This document shows, piece by piece, positions 1 through 9,198 of a DNA stretch of 64,000 nucleotides. Numbering within the stretch: the first letter of the stretch is position 1; each line of letters starts with the position of its first letter. The position numbers were made by a program, and so were the translations under genes. The notes beneath the pieces are model-generated. The model ran no database searches. It was not told the origin of the DNA and saw only the letters and a program-made list of their open reading frames with translations. This DNA is from Prevotella sp. S7-1-8 (lineage in GTDB: Bacteria > Bacteroidota > Bacteroidia > Bacteroidales > Bacteroidaceae): positions 42,877 through 106,876 of the forward strand of contig NZ_JRNC01000024.1 of assembly GCF_000758925.1 (NCBI RefSeq), read 5' to 3'.

Positions 1-2119
1 TGAGCTTGTCTTTTATCCAGTCGTGCAACTCCATGTATGCCGAGCGTTCCTCAGTGTGCTGTGACGCCGCGAACGTCATTGATGCGGTGTCGTCGTATGC
101 GTATTGGTCGGGGAAAATAATCATCAAGTTCTTGCCCGAGAAATATTTTGTCAGTTCCTCTGGCAGTCGCTCCTGGGCGTTTTTATACGACATCGTGCCT
201 TTTCTTGCCGTTACCACCACGAAGAGATGGTCTTGCGCGATGGTCGCCGCCAGCTTGGGCAGCTCGTTCCAGTGTTCCATCACTATATATTCCGCCCTCA
301 GTTCGGGGTGCATGTTCTTCACAAACTCATGAATCATCTGTAGCGTTTCTTTCCTGCCGTGAAACTGAATGCGACATTCCAAGTTTTTCGTCATCCTTGC
401 CAACCGTTCCAGCCATCGGTAAAATCCCGGTTCATATTCCGCTCTCGATGGCACTGCCACCTGTATGCGCCTTAGTGTTTCCAGTGGGTGCATGACGCGC
501 GCCATGATTATTTGGTTGCTCAACCCATTGAAAAGACTTTGGTGAAATTGTCCCCAAAACCTTGGCGATTTGTCCGATCGGGTGTGCATGCCTATGACAA
601 TCTCCGAAGCCTGAAACTCCTTGAAGGCGTGCTTGATGCCGTTGGCTATGTTCGCGGCCACGCGCACCTGCGTTTGCAGCAGCGTGTCTGAGCTGGCTGC
701 GTAGCGCGACACCTGCTCCAGCAGTTGCCGCCCTCGCTCTTGGTTGCGGCGCATGTGCTCGTCATCGTACACCACGTTCAGCGCCACCAAGCCACGGTTC
801 AGCTTGGCGTTGCGCATCATGATGCCCAGTTGCACGAGCCTGTTCGCGTCTTCCGCGTATTTCACGGGCACCAATATGCGCTCGTCATCGCCCTTGCGCT
901 CCTCTTGTGGCAGTTCCTTGTCGCGCAGCACTATCTTTTGCGCCGCCCGTTCAGTGACGAGCGATGAAATCACACAGGTGAGCAGCACCGTTATCATAAC
1001 GCCGTTGAGCATGCCCTCGTCCACGAGTGGCATGCCCGTGGCGTCTCTCAGCCTCATGCCCACCATCACGATGGCGATGGCACCGGCGGCGTGGGCCGAC
1101 GTCAAGCCAAACATCATGTGTCCCGACGACAGTGGCATCCTGAACGCGTGGCACGCTATATACGCCGCAATGGCTTTTCCCAACGTGCCAAAGAGCACGA
1201 TGCAAAACACCACGTAGATAATGGCACCACCCTCAAACAGCAATCTCACGTTTATCACCATGCCCACTCCTATGAGAAAATATGGTATGAAAAGCGCGTT
1301 GCCGATAAACTCGATGCGGTTCATTAACGGTGACACATGTGGCACATATCTGTTGAGAATCAAGCCGGAGAAAAATACGCCGAAGATGCCTTCCAATCCC
1401 ACCAGCTCGGCCAACGCCGCTCCTAAGAACATTTCCGCCAACACAAAGATGAACTGCATCACCGCGTCACTGTAGCGGCGCAGGAACCATCGGGTGAGCC
1501 GTGGCAAGAAAAACAGCAGCCCACCACAATATAAAGCGAATTTTGCGACAAACCATATCCAATACGCCACCCCGCCGTTGCCATGGTGGGCGGACACTAT
1601 CGTGGCCAGGATAATCAGCGAGGCGAGCAGGGCTATCATCGTGCCACCCACGCTAAGGGTGACGCTTGGCTTGCGTTGCAGGCCGTACCGGCCCACTATC
1701 GGATATGCCACCAATGTGTTTGACGACATGATGCATGCCAACAACAGGGCTGCCGTGGCCGTGTAGCCCAATGCCTTGACACCTATAATGTAGGTCGTTA
1801 CGAAAGGGATGGAAAAGGTGAGACAGCCGTAAACGAGTGTCTTGTATTTGTTTTTCTTGAGCCCGCCCGTGTCCATTTCGAGCGCGGCCAAGAATATGAT
1901 GTAGGAAAGTCCAACGCGACCAAACAGCTCGAACGACGCGTCTCGGTCCAAGATGTTCAGTCCGTATTGGCCTATCAGTACGCCAGCGAGCACCATGCCT
2001 ATGATGTGGGGTATGCGCAGCTTGCCCATGATGATAGGTGCCATCAAGATGATGAGCAGCACCACAAAAAAAATAAGGGTGGGGTCGGTGATGGGGAAGT
2101 ATGATGCGAGGTGCGACAT
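1..2119 (-). CDS. Cation:proton antiporter (CPA2/Kef type) with C-terminal stress-protein-like region, partial
   Basis: A membrane transporter expected to exchange protons for Na+ or K+ across the inner membrane. Reading leftward from the ATG at 2119 gives an open frame of 706 codons with no stop before the window edge, so the C-terminus is missing. Residues 1 to about 400 are a run of hydrophobic helices typical of the Na+/H+ exchanger fold, with the segment IGMVLAGVLIGQYGL near residue 40. From about residue 423 (DDERILVPVKYAEDANR) the protein becomes soluble and resembles universal stress protein domains, an arrangement common in Bacteroidetes antiporters. It is divergent from asd and has its own -7 box at 2139-2147. 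The exact ion cannot be told from sequence. Confidence 0.88.
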   Translation of the reverse strand, partial: MSHLASYFPITDPTLIFFVVLLIILMAPIIMGKLRIPHIIGMVLAGVLIGQYGLNILDRDASFELFGRVGLSYIIFLAALEMDTGGLKKNKYKTLVYGCLTFSIPFVTTYIIGVKALGYTATAALLLACIMSSNTLVAYPIVGRYGLQRKPSVTLSVGGTMIALLASLIILATIVSAHHGNGGVAYWIWFVAKFALYCGGLLFFLPRLTRWFLRRYSDAVMQFIFVLAEMFLGAALAELVGLEGIFGVFFSGLILNRYVPHVSPLMNRIEFIGNALFIPYFLIGVGMVINVRLLFEGGAIIYVVFCIVLFGTLGKAIAAYIACHAFRMPLSSGHMMFGLTSAHAAGAIAIVMVGMRLRDATGMPLVDEGMLNGVMITVLLTCVISSLVTERAAQKIVLRDKELPQEERKGDDERILVPVKYAEDANRLVQLGIMMRNAKLNRGLVALNVVYDDEHMRRNQERGRQLLEQVSRYAASSDTLLQTQVRVAANIANGIKHAFKEFQASEIVIGMHTRSDKSPRFWGQFHQSLFNGLSNQIIMARVMHPLETLRRIQVAVPSRAEYEPGFYRWLERLARMTKNLECRIQFHGRKETLQMIHEFVKNMHPELRAEYIVMEHWNELPKLAATIAQDHLFVVVTARKGTMSYKNAQERLPEELTKYFSGKNLMIIFPDQYAYDDTASMTFAASQHTEERSAYMELHDWIKDKL

Positions 2120-2138
2120 GAAGGCTCGTTACTTTCTT

Positions 2139-2173
2139 GCAAAGTTAGCAATTATTTTCCAATGGCGTGGCAA
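2139..2173 (-). promoter_or_regulatory. Promoter of the antiporter gene
   Basis: On the minus strand the -7 box TAACTTTG followed by C lies at 2139-2147, about 20 bases before the start codon. A TTG triplet sits about 23 bases upstream (2171-2173). This fits the Bacteroidetes housekeeping pattern TTG...TAnnTTTG. Confidence 0.6.
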
Positions 2174-2215
2174 GTTGTCGTCGATAGTAAATGTTCTTGG
2201 CAAAAAACTTTCATA

Positions 2216-2251
2216 TTGTGCCCCTTATTCGTTGAAAAATCGTAATTTTGC
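2216..2251 (+). promoter_or_regulatory. Promoter of asd
   Basis: The -7 box TAATTTTG occupies 2243-2250 with TTG at 2216-2218, 24 bases upstream. The start codon follows 35 bases after the box, leaving a short leader. The promoter is back to back with that of the antiporter. Confidence 0.6.
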
Positions 2252-2285
2252 CCATCGTAGTTTTAATATTTAAAAGTATTATAAG

Positions 2286-3299
2286 ATGAGAGTAGCAATT
2301 GTTGGGGCCAGTGGCGCCGTGGGTCAGGAACTCATGCGAATACTCGCGGAGCGCAATTTCCCGATAGACGACTTGGTGCTGTTTGGCTCGGAGCGTAGCG
2401 CTGGCAGAAAGTATAGCTTTAAGGGCAGGGACTATGAGGTTAAGCTCTTGCGACACAACGATGATTTCAAGGATGTGGACATCGCTTTCACGTCGGCTGG
2501 AGCTGGCACGAGCAAAGAGTTCGCGGGCGACATCACCAAGTATGGCGCGGTGATGATAGACAACTCCAGCGCCTTCCGCATGGACAGTGACGTGCCTTTG
2601 GTGGTGCCAGAGATTAATGCGGCGGACGCCCTCGATCGCCCACGCGGGGTCATTGCCAACCCTAATTGCACCACCATCATGATGGTCGTGGTGCTCTATC
2701 CCATAGAGCGCTTGTCGCATATCAAGAAGATACACGTGGCCAGTTACCAGAGCGCAAGTGGCGCCGGCGCGGCGGCCATGGCAGAGCTTGAGCAGCAGTA
2801 TAAGGAGATGGTGGAGCATGGCAAGGTCACCACGATTAGCAAATTCCCCCACCAGTTGGCTTACAATGTTATCCCACAGATAGACAAGATGACCGAGACC
2901 GACTACACAAAAGAGGAGATGAAGATGTTCAACGAGACCCAAAAAATCATGCATTCAGACGTGCGCACCAGTGCCACCTGCGTGCGTGTCAGCTCGTTGC
3001 GCTCACACTCTGAGAGCGTATGGTTTGAGACAGAGCGGCCGCTCAGTGTTGAGGAGATACGCCGCGCGTTGCGGTCGGCACCCGGCGTGACACTTGTGGA
3101 CGACCCACAAAACTATGTTTATCCCATGCCCCTTGAGAGTGCGGGCAAGGATGATGTCTATGTGGGCCGTGTTCGCAAGGATTTGGCCGATGACAATGGT
3201 TGCACGTTGTGGCTCACCGGCGACCAGATACGCAAGGGAGCCGCCCTCAACGCCATCCAGATAGGCGAGTATCTCGTCAAATCGGGCAGTCTGAAATAG
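2286..3299 (+). CDS. asd: Aspartate-semialdehyde dehydrogenase
   Basis: Catalyses NADPH-dependent reduction of aspartyl phosphate to aspartate semialdehyde, the branch point towards lysine/diaminopimelate, threonine and methionine. The protein is 337 residues, the usual length. The N-terminal Rossmann loop GASGAVG is at residues 7-13. The catalytic cysteine is C128 in NPNCTT, and the [14 protein letters not shown] segment around residue 160 is typical of the family. The ATG at 2286 sits directly before the Rossmann strand, so the start is secure. It is a single-gene unit with its own promoter and a strong terminator at 3321-3371. It pairs functionally with ddh at 27.6 kb, which uses a later intermediate of the same pathway. 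Confidence 0.96.
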   Translation: MRVAIVGASGAVGQELMRILAERNFPIDDLVLFGSERSAGRKYSFKGRDYEVKLLRHNDDFKDVDIAFTSAGAGTSKEFAGDITKYGAVMIDNSSAFRMDSDVPLVVPEINAADALDRPRGVIANPNCTTIMMVVVLYPIERLSHIKKIHVASYQSASGAGAAAMAELEQQYKEMVEHGKVTTISKFPHQLAYNVIPQIDKMTETDYTKEEMKMFNETQKIMHSDVRTSATCVRVSSLRSHSESVWFETERPLSVEEIRRALRSAPGVTLVDDPQNYVYPMPLESAGKDDVYVGRVRKDLADDNGCTLWLTGDQIRKGAALNAIQIGEYLVKSGSLK

Positions 3300-3320
3300 A
3301 CCTTGTCCTCCCATTTACCA

Positions 3321-3371
3321 ATCTTGTCCCCATACCCGCCTGTTGATGGCGCGTGTGGGGACAAGATTTTT
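3321..3371 (+). terminator. Intrinsic terminator after asd
   Basis: Arms ATCTTGTCCCCATAC (3321-3335) and GTGTGGGGACAAGAT (3353-3367) pair almost perfectly around a 17-base loop. A T-rich run follows on the plus strand, 22 bases after the asd stop codon. Confidence 0.85.
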
Positions 3372-3485
3372 TGACACTTGAGCGAAACCGTGCGCGTTCT
3401 CCTTTGAACATGGCAAGTTGGGGTTTTGCTCGCAAGCATGCTTTCGCATGGTGGTCGCGTCGGCGCTATTTAGGAGGCTCGATTC

Positions 3486-4847
3486 TTACAGCGGGGTAAC
3501 CAATAGGTATGTGCGGATAAGCCAATAGGACAATATTCCAGCCAAGTAACCCACCAAAGCAATCCAGCTGACGTGCTTCATGTACCAGCCAAACGTTATT
3601 TTCTCCAGTCCCATCACAACCACGCCGGCGGCCGATCCGATGATGAGTATCGATCCTCCCACGCCCGCGCAGTAGGCCAACAGTTGCCAAAAGATACCAT
3701 CAACGGCCATGTCTCCAGTGGGCGCCACGGGGTACATGCCCATGCATCCTGCCACCAAAGGCACATTGTCGACAATGCTTGATAGTAGGCCGATAACGCC
3801 AGTGACGGCGTAGTGATTGCCGCCGAAGGCCACGTTCAGGCTCTTGCCCACGGTGGTGAGCGCGCCCACCTCTTCCAAGCACGCCACGGCCATCAGTATG
3901 CCGAGAAAAAACAGAATGGTGGACATGTCGATATTATGCAGCAGATTGGTCACGCGCTTCAGGCTTCCCGGCTGTTCTTCAGTCTGTTTCGCACCTCGAT
4001 AGAACACCTCGGTGACAGTCCATAGCGTGCCGAGGACCAGCAATATACCCACGAATGGTGGCAGGTGGGTGATGCTTTTGAATACGGGCACGAGTATCAA
4101 GCCACCCACGCCAATGAAAAAAACAGCTTTGCGCTGGGCGCTGGTAAAATCCAACAGCTCGTAATCGCTGTCCATGTGCATTTCGGGTTGGTCGTCAAGC
4201 TCGCCCTTCAAGGCGTATTGCATGATAAAAGCAGGTATCACCATGGATACCAACGAGGGCGCTAATATCTCGGTGACCACCCCCAGCGCTGTTATTACAC
4301 CCTTGTTCCAAAGCATGATGGTTGTCACATCGCCAATTGGCGAGAACGCCCCTCCTGAGTTGGCGGCTATGATGACGAGTGACGCGAAGACGATGCGGTC
4401 TTTGTGCTCATGCACCAATTTGCGCAGTATCATAATCATCACGATGCTCGTGGTGAGGTTGTCGAGGATGGCCGAGAGGATGAACGTCATGAAGGCTATG
4501 CGCCAAAGCAGCGCCCGCTTGGACTTGGTCTTCATCACATCGCGCACCCAATTGAACCCGCCGTTTTGGTCAACGATCTCCACGATGGTCATGGCGCCCA
4601 TCAGAAAGAACAGCGTGGTAGACGTGCTGCCTAAGTGGCGCTCTATCGCCGCGCTCACCTCGTTAACCAATTCTTGGCCGGAAAATCCCGGCATATAACT
4701 TCCCGGTGACACCATGAAAAGAGTCCAGCACAGCACAAACATCAACAAAGCTATGGCAGCCTTGTTCACCTTGGTCACGCTTTCGATGGCAATCAGGAAA
4801 TAGCCCACGCAGAACGTGATGATAATCGCAATGGTTAAAGTCGTCAT
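3486..4847 (-). CDS. nhaD: Sodium:proton antiporter, NhaD type
   Basis: A polytopic inner-membrane protein of 453 residues, predicted to expel Na+ in exchange for protons (ion transporter superfamily, NhaD branch). About 11-12 hydrophobic segments run from the N-terminus (TTLTIAIIITFCVGYFLIAI) to the C-terminus. Helix-breaking motifs rich in conserved polar residues are visible, including DNLTTSIV near residue 130, SGGAFSPIGDVTTIMLW near 165 and DNVPLVAGCMGMYP near 365. This DNxxT/DNVP layout is characteristic of the family. It is a single-gene unit with a promoter at 4912-4920. Together with the CPA2 antiporter it gives this stretch an ion-homeostasis character, although the two are separately transcribed. 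Confidence 0.93.
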   Translation of the reverse strand: MTTLTIAIIITFCVGYFLIAIESVTKVNKAAIALLMFVLCWTLFMVSPGSYMPGFSGQELVNEVSAAIERHLGSTSTTLFFLMGAMTIVEIVDQNGGFNWVRDVMKTKSKRALLWRIAFMTFILSAILDNLTTSIVMIMILRKLVHEHKDRIVFASLVIIAANSGGAFSPIGDVTTIMLWNKGVITALGVVTEILAPSLVSMVIPAFIMQYALKGELDDQPEMHMDSDYELLDFTSAQRKAVFFIGVGGLILVPVFKSITHLPPFVGILLVLGTLWTVTEVFYRGAKQTEEQPGSLKRVTNLLHNIDMSTILFFLGILMAVACLEEVGALTTVGKSLNVAFGGNHYAVTGVIGLLSSIVDNVPLVAGCMGMYPVAPTGDMAVDGIFWQLLAYCAGVGGSILIIGSAAGVVVMGLEKITFGWYMKHVSWIALVGYLAGILSYWLIRTYLLVTPL

Positions 4848-4911
4848 GAAAAAGTAAATTTATAATGATGGGAAATCCCCACCATGGCCAGCAGGCCCAT
4901 GGAGAGGTTTT

Positions 4912-4920
4912 GCAAAGATA
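4912..4920 (-). promoter_or_regulatory. -7 box of nhaD
   Basis: On the minus strand this reads TATCTTTGC, a perfect Bacteroidetes -7 element, 65 bases before the nhaD start codon. Confidence 0.55.
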
Positions 4921-5052
4921 AAAAATTTATTGACACGAACGACTAAAATATTAAATAATTATTTGCGTGCCACTCCAAATTGCTGTCTAACGGCATTTTG
5001 CCCGATGGGTATTGATTGTGCCAAGCCTTTCTGGACGCTTTGAAAAATAGTG

Positions 5053-5334
5053 TTTGAAAATACGTGACAAAAGCTCTCAAATGCTTGGCTTATTTGAAAA
5101 ATAAAACGTATTTGTCCGAAATTAGCAGAAAATAGAGCAATTTTTCTATATGCTTGTAAATGAAGATGTTGTCGTGATAGCTGCAAAAAGAGATGAGAAA
5201 CCGTTGTGAGAACTGTTGCGATTAATGCTCTTTCGTGTCGCGATTAATACTTGATCGCATTGTAATTAGGTCTTTCTCGCACCATGTTTAGAGCCTAAAG
5301 GGGTTACGATTAAGCATTAATCGTCTCGCCAAGT
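5053..5334 (+). repeat. Composite intergenic repeat, copy A
   Basis: The head motif TTTGAAAATA, CG, TGACAAAAG lies at 5053-5073. A TTATTTGAAAA segment follows at the position where other copies carry the left stem arm, though the stem itself has decayed here. The tail at about 5217-5334 is a run of degenerate units of roughly 22 bases around CGATTAATACTTGATCGC and CGATTAAGCATTAATCG. It lies in the divergent nhaD/SusC gap in the plus orientation. No reading frame of note crosses it. Confidence 0.7.
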
Positions 5335-5904
5335 TTTTTTTATCGTCTTGTTTTAAGCTTTTTTTGCTCCGAAAAATGCGGTGTGTGGCTCGAATGCCTA
5401 AAAACTGTTGGCTATTTCGATAGAAAATCATGATGCTTTTTTTTATGATTTTTTCTGAACATCGGCAGGCTGTTCTTGGTATATCTTGCTATTTGCTTTG
5501 TCAGGAAGTTTGGTTTTAAGGCAAAAATCTATCATTTAAAATTGTTATCGATGAAAAAATCGCTCACTGTGCAATAAAAATATGGAATTTTTTCCACGTT
5601 TTGAGAATTTTTTATTAACTTTGAATGCACGAAGCGTGGTGTCTGTATAAGGTTTTTTGGTATTTCTATGCTGGGGCAGCGTGACGGTGGTCGCAATGTT
5701 GCCATTTTTCCAGTTATTCCTTGTATGGACAGTAATCTTGATGGCGAGTGCTGCGTGCCATGCCTGCGACAAGGTTAAATTGAACTAATCGACAAATAAT
5801 CTGCAATACGATATATTTTGATGAAACGTTAAATCAAAGTGACCATTTGGTATCTATGCACATATATAATATATGGATGTTACAATAACCAAAATTGACA
5901 AGAA
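5335..5904. other. AT-rich upstream region of the SusC operon
   Basis: No convincing gene. TAACTTTG at 5616-5623 and TATCTATGC at 5851-5859 (one mismatch to the -7 consensus) are possible promoters for the SusC operon. The first would give a leader of about 280 bases. Short frames exist, for example 36 codons from the ATG at 5668, but none shows features of a real gene. No sigma factor, anti-sigma factor or hybrid two-component gene lies nearby. Confidence 0.4.
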
Positions 5905-8900
5905 ATGAAACAAAAACATCATTTTTTATGGGCTGTCGTCATGGCGATGCTGTATTTTCTTATGCCATGCCATGCCATGGCGCAAAACCATGAAATAACG
6001 CTTAGCTATCAAGACGAGAGCTTACCCACTGTTTTTAAGCGCTTGGAGAGTGTGTCAGGCTACAAAATCAGCTTCTCTTACGATGATGTAAGCCAATACC
6101 GCGCAAGCGGAAAACTTGAAAAGGCTTCGATAATAGAAGCCATGAACCATATCATCGGTGACAAGCCGTTGGGCTATACGGTGGACGGGCTTACGGTAAA
6201 GGTGGTGCGCGCCCAACGTGATGACAAGGTCTTGCCAACAGTAAAGGGTAAGGTGGTGATGGATGACGATGGGTCAGCCGTAATGGGGGCCACGGTTGTC
6301 ATTGATGGAACTAACCAAGGCGTGGCTACCGATATAGATGGAAAATTTGTGCTGCAAGAGGTGCCTAAGAGCGCATATCTCAAGATATCCTATATTGGTG
6401 CCACCACAGTGAGGCTAAAAGTTGCCGCCATGATGAACGTGCGGCTAAAAAGTGATGAGCTGTCCTTAAAAAATGTGGTAGTGACAGGCTATTACACGCA
6501 GCGTAAACAGACGTTCACCGGAGCGGTAACAAGTTTCAGTGGATCTGAATTGCGGTCGGTCTCAGACCAAAACGTGCTGTCTACGGTGGCCGCTTTGGAC
6601 CCCTCTTTCAATCTCACGGAGAATTTGTCTATGGGCTCTGACCCAAACAATATACCTGACATACAGGTGCGTGGTGTCAACTCGCTGCCCAATACGGATG
6701 CCAACCTTCTCAATGAGCAGTATAAAGGTAAAGCCAACCTGCCCACGTTTATCCTTGACGGGTTTGAGGTGAGTGTCGAAAAGATATACGATTTGGACCC
6801 CAACCGCGTGTCTAATATCTCCATTCTCAAAGACGCTTCGGCCACAGCAATATATGGTTCGAGAGCGTCTAACGGTGTGGTAATCATTGACACCAAAGCA
6901 CCCACACCGGGAAAACTTAAGCTAAACTACACAGGTAGCGTCGATTTTGAGATTGCCGATCTGTCTAACTATAGCCTTTTGAATGCTCGCGAAAAGCTTA
7001 AATATGAAGATATGGCCGGACTATACTATGGAAGCAAAGCCATATACGTTAAGGAGGACTATCTCGAAACTTACAACGAACGGTTGAAACTGGTGACCAA
7101 GGGGTATGACACAGACTGGCTGTCAAAACCGTTGCGCTCTGTAGGCATCACTAACAGGCACAGCGCACAGCTCGAGGGAGGCAGCGACAACTTCAGATAT
7201 GGCGTGAACTTCACCTATAATAATACCGCAGGTGTGATGAAAGGCTCCGGAAGAACCCGCATCGGAACGGGTATCAAATTGCAATACAACTATAAGAACT
7301 TGCGTTTCAGAGACGAAATTACCTATGACAATGTTTCGTCAACACAATCGCCCTATGGCTCTTTCAGAACCTATACGAACCTGAACCCTTATTATTACCC
7401 TTATGACGAATTAGGAAAATTGAAGAAAATATTGTTTGTCAACAATACGGCCACGGGCTCTTCGCAAATCGTGAACCCCATGTACAACACCACACTCAAT
7501 GCCTATGACAAGACGGTGTATGACGATTTTGTAAACAATTTCAGCGTGGAGTGGGATATTATGCGGGGATTGAAGCTCAAAGGCAACTTCTCTTTGGAAC
7601 GAATCAACCGAAACATGGATGTGTTCAAGTCGGCCGACCATACCGACTTTATCAACGTAAAAGAAAATAAAGGCAGCTATACCAAAGGAAATCGGGTTAC
7701 TAATAATTATGATGGCAATATCATATTGTCTTATTTCACAACTCTAAAAGAGAAGCATGCGGTGAGCTTTAACGGTGGATGGAACATCCAAGAGACCAAC
7801 GACGACTATAACTCTTATACCGTTTATGGTTTCGCCAACCAAGCTTTGGACCATCCTTCGTTGGGCGCCAACTTTAAAGAAGGCGACCATGTTAGAGGAT
7901 ATGCTACCAAAACGCGTCTTATGGGCTTTTTGTTGAACACCAACTACAGCTATGATGACAGATATTTTGTGGACGCTTCGATACGAGCGGATGGCTCGTC
8001 TATCTTTGGAAGTAACAAACGATGGGGCGCGTTTTGGAGCTCGGGCATAGGATGGAACCTGCACAAAGAGCGTTTCATGGAGGGCAACAAAATGATAAAC
8101 CAATTGCGCTTCAAGCTGAGCACAGGTTTCACGGGCAACCAAAATTTCTACCCATATCAGTCCATGATGATGTACCAGTACATGAGTGCGCTGTCTTATC
8201 AAGATTATATTGGGGCGATAATTAAGGCATATGGCAATGATAACCTGAAATGGCAACGTACGCAAAAAAATAATTTCGGTATAGATTTTGAGCTCTTCAA
8301 CCATTATGTGAGTGGATATTTCAACTATTTTGTCGAGAACTCAAAAGACTTGTTGGTGGATGTGACAATGGCCAACTATTTGGGATTTGAGGCTTACAAA
8401 GAAAATTTGGGTGAGACACAGAACCGCGGTTTTGAGTTTAATGTCAAGGCTTCTGTCATCAGAACGAAGGACTTTCGGCTCAATTTGTTTGCCAATGGTA
8501 TGCATTATAAGAACAAGTTGCGCAAGATTTCGTCAGGGTTAAGCTCGTATAATGCCCACGCCGATGCCGATGCGTCGTCTAAACCGTACGTGAGGTATGT
8601 CGAGGGAGCGTCTATTAACTCGATATGGGTGATGCCATCGGCTGGCATCGACCCAGCGACTGGCAACGAGATCTTCATCAAAAAAAATGGCTCTTACACC
8701 AACGCATGGAGCGAGAAAGACTACGTGCCTTACAAATCGACCGATCCTAAGTTGGTGGGTACGTTCGGATTGAACGCCTATTACAAAGGGTGGGAATTGA
8801 ACTCGATATTCTATTATAGGTTCGGAGGATATGCTTATAACCAAACGTTGGTGGATAAGGTGGAGAATGTAAATCCGTATCTCAACGTCGACAGGAGGGC

Positions 8901-9195
8901 ATTGTACAATCGTTGGTCCACGCCCGGCGTGTCGGCGAAATTCAAAAGAATTAACGATTTAACCACAACCAAGCCTACATCTCGTTTTGTGGAGAAAGAC
9001 AACTTGCTCAGAGGTACGTCTCTCAGCATCGCGTACACATTTAACAGAAACTGGATTAAAATCTTTGGAGCGCAGTATCTCAAACTGATGTTTACCGCGA
9101 ATGACTTCCTGTACACGTCGTCCATACATAGAGAGATGGGTACTGCATACCCTTACGCGCATCATTACGCTCTGTCAGCACAACTTACTTTCTAA
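5905..9195 (+). CDS. SusC/RagA-family TonB-dependent outer-membrane transporter with STN domain
   Basis: An outer-membrane beta-barrel of 1096 residues that imports a ligand with energy from TonB/ExbBD. A signal peptide ends near residue 26 (HAMAQ). Residues about 31-90 form a secretin/TonB N-terminal (STN) domain. Residues about 112-195 form the carboxypeptidase-regulatory-like beta-sandwich (VKGKVVMDDDGSAVMGATVV). The plug follows at about 195-330, with the characteristic ILKDASATAIYGSRASNGVV segment. The rest is barrel, ending in the terminal phenylalanine LTF. It is the first gene of an operon with the SusD partner 3 bases downstream. STN domains often signal to an anti-sigma/ECF sigma pair, but none is adjacent. 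The substrate is not evident: no glycoside hydrolase accompanies it, so a peptide or other non-glycan ligand is plausible. Confidence 0.95.
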   Translation: MKQKHHFLWAVVMAMLYFLMPCHAMAQNHEITLSYQDESLPTVFKRLESVSGYKISFSYDDVSQYRASGKLEKASIIEAMNHIIGDKPLGYTVDGLTVKVVRAQRDDKVLPTVKGKVVMDDDGSAVMGATVVIDGTNQGVATDIDGKFVLQEVPKSAYLKISYIGATTVRLKVAAMMNVRLKSDELSLKNVVVTGYYTQRKQTFTGAVTSFSGSELRSVSDQNVLSTVAALDPSFNLTENLSMGSDPNNIPDIQVRGVNSLPNTDANLLNEQYKGKANLPTFILDGFEVSVEKIYDLDPNRVSNISILKDASATAIYGSRASNGVVIIDTKAPTPGKLKLNYTGSVDFEIADLSNYSLLNAREKLKYEDMAGLYYGSKAIYVKEDYLETYNERLKLVTKGYDTDWLSKPLRSVGITNRHSAQLEGGSDNFRYGVNFTYNNTAGVMKGSGRTRIGTGIKLQYNYKNLRFRDEITYDNVSSTQSPYGSFRTYTNLNPYYYPYDELGKLKKILFVNNTATGSSQIVNPMYNTTLNAYDKTVYDDFVNNFSVEWDIMRGLKLKGNFSLERINRNMDVFKSADHTDFINVKENKGSYTKGNRVTNNYDGNIILSYFTTLKEKHAVSFNGGWNIQETNDDYNSYTVYGFANQALDHPSLGANFKEGDHVRGYATKTRLMGFLLNTNYSYDDRYFVDASIRADGSSIFGSNKRWGAFWSSGIGWNLHKERFMEGNKMINQLRFKLSTGFTGNQNFYPYQSMMMYQYMSALSYQDYIGAIIKAYGNDNLKWQRTQKNNFGIDFELFNHYVSGYFNYFVENSKDLLVDVTMANYLGFEAYKENLGETQNRGFEFNVKASVIRTKDFRLNLFANGMHYKNKLRKISSGLSSYNAHADADASSKPYVRYVEGASINSIWVMPSAGIDPATGNEIFIKKNGSYTNAWSEKDYVPYKSTDPKLVGTFGLNAYYKGWELNSIFYYRFGGYAYNQTLVDKVENVNPYLNVDRRALYNRWSTPGVSAKFKRINDLTTTKPTSRFVEKDNLLRGTSLSIAYTFNRNWIKIFGAQYLKLMFTANDFLYTSSIHREMGTAYPYAHHYALSAQLTF

Positions 9196-9198
9196 ACC

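Noticed and set aside
2211..2954. 247-codon frame antisense to asd
   Set aside because: Shadow of asd, covers its promoter and has no family resemblance.
5545..5772. 75-codon minus-strand frame upstream of SusC
   Set aside because: AT-rich, no start signal, and lies in the control region of the SusC operon.
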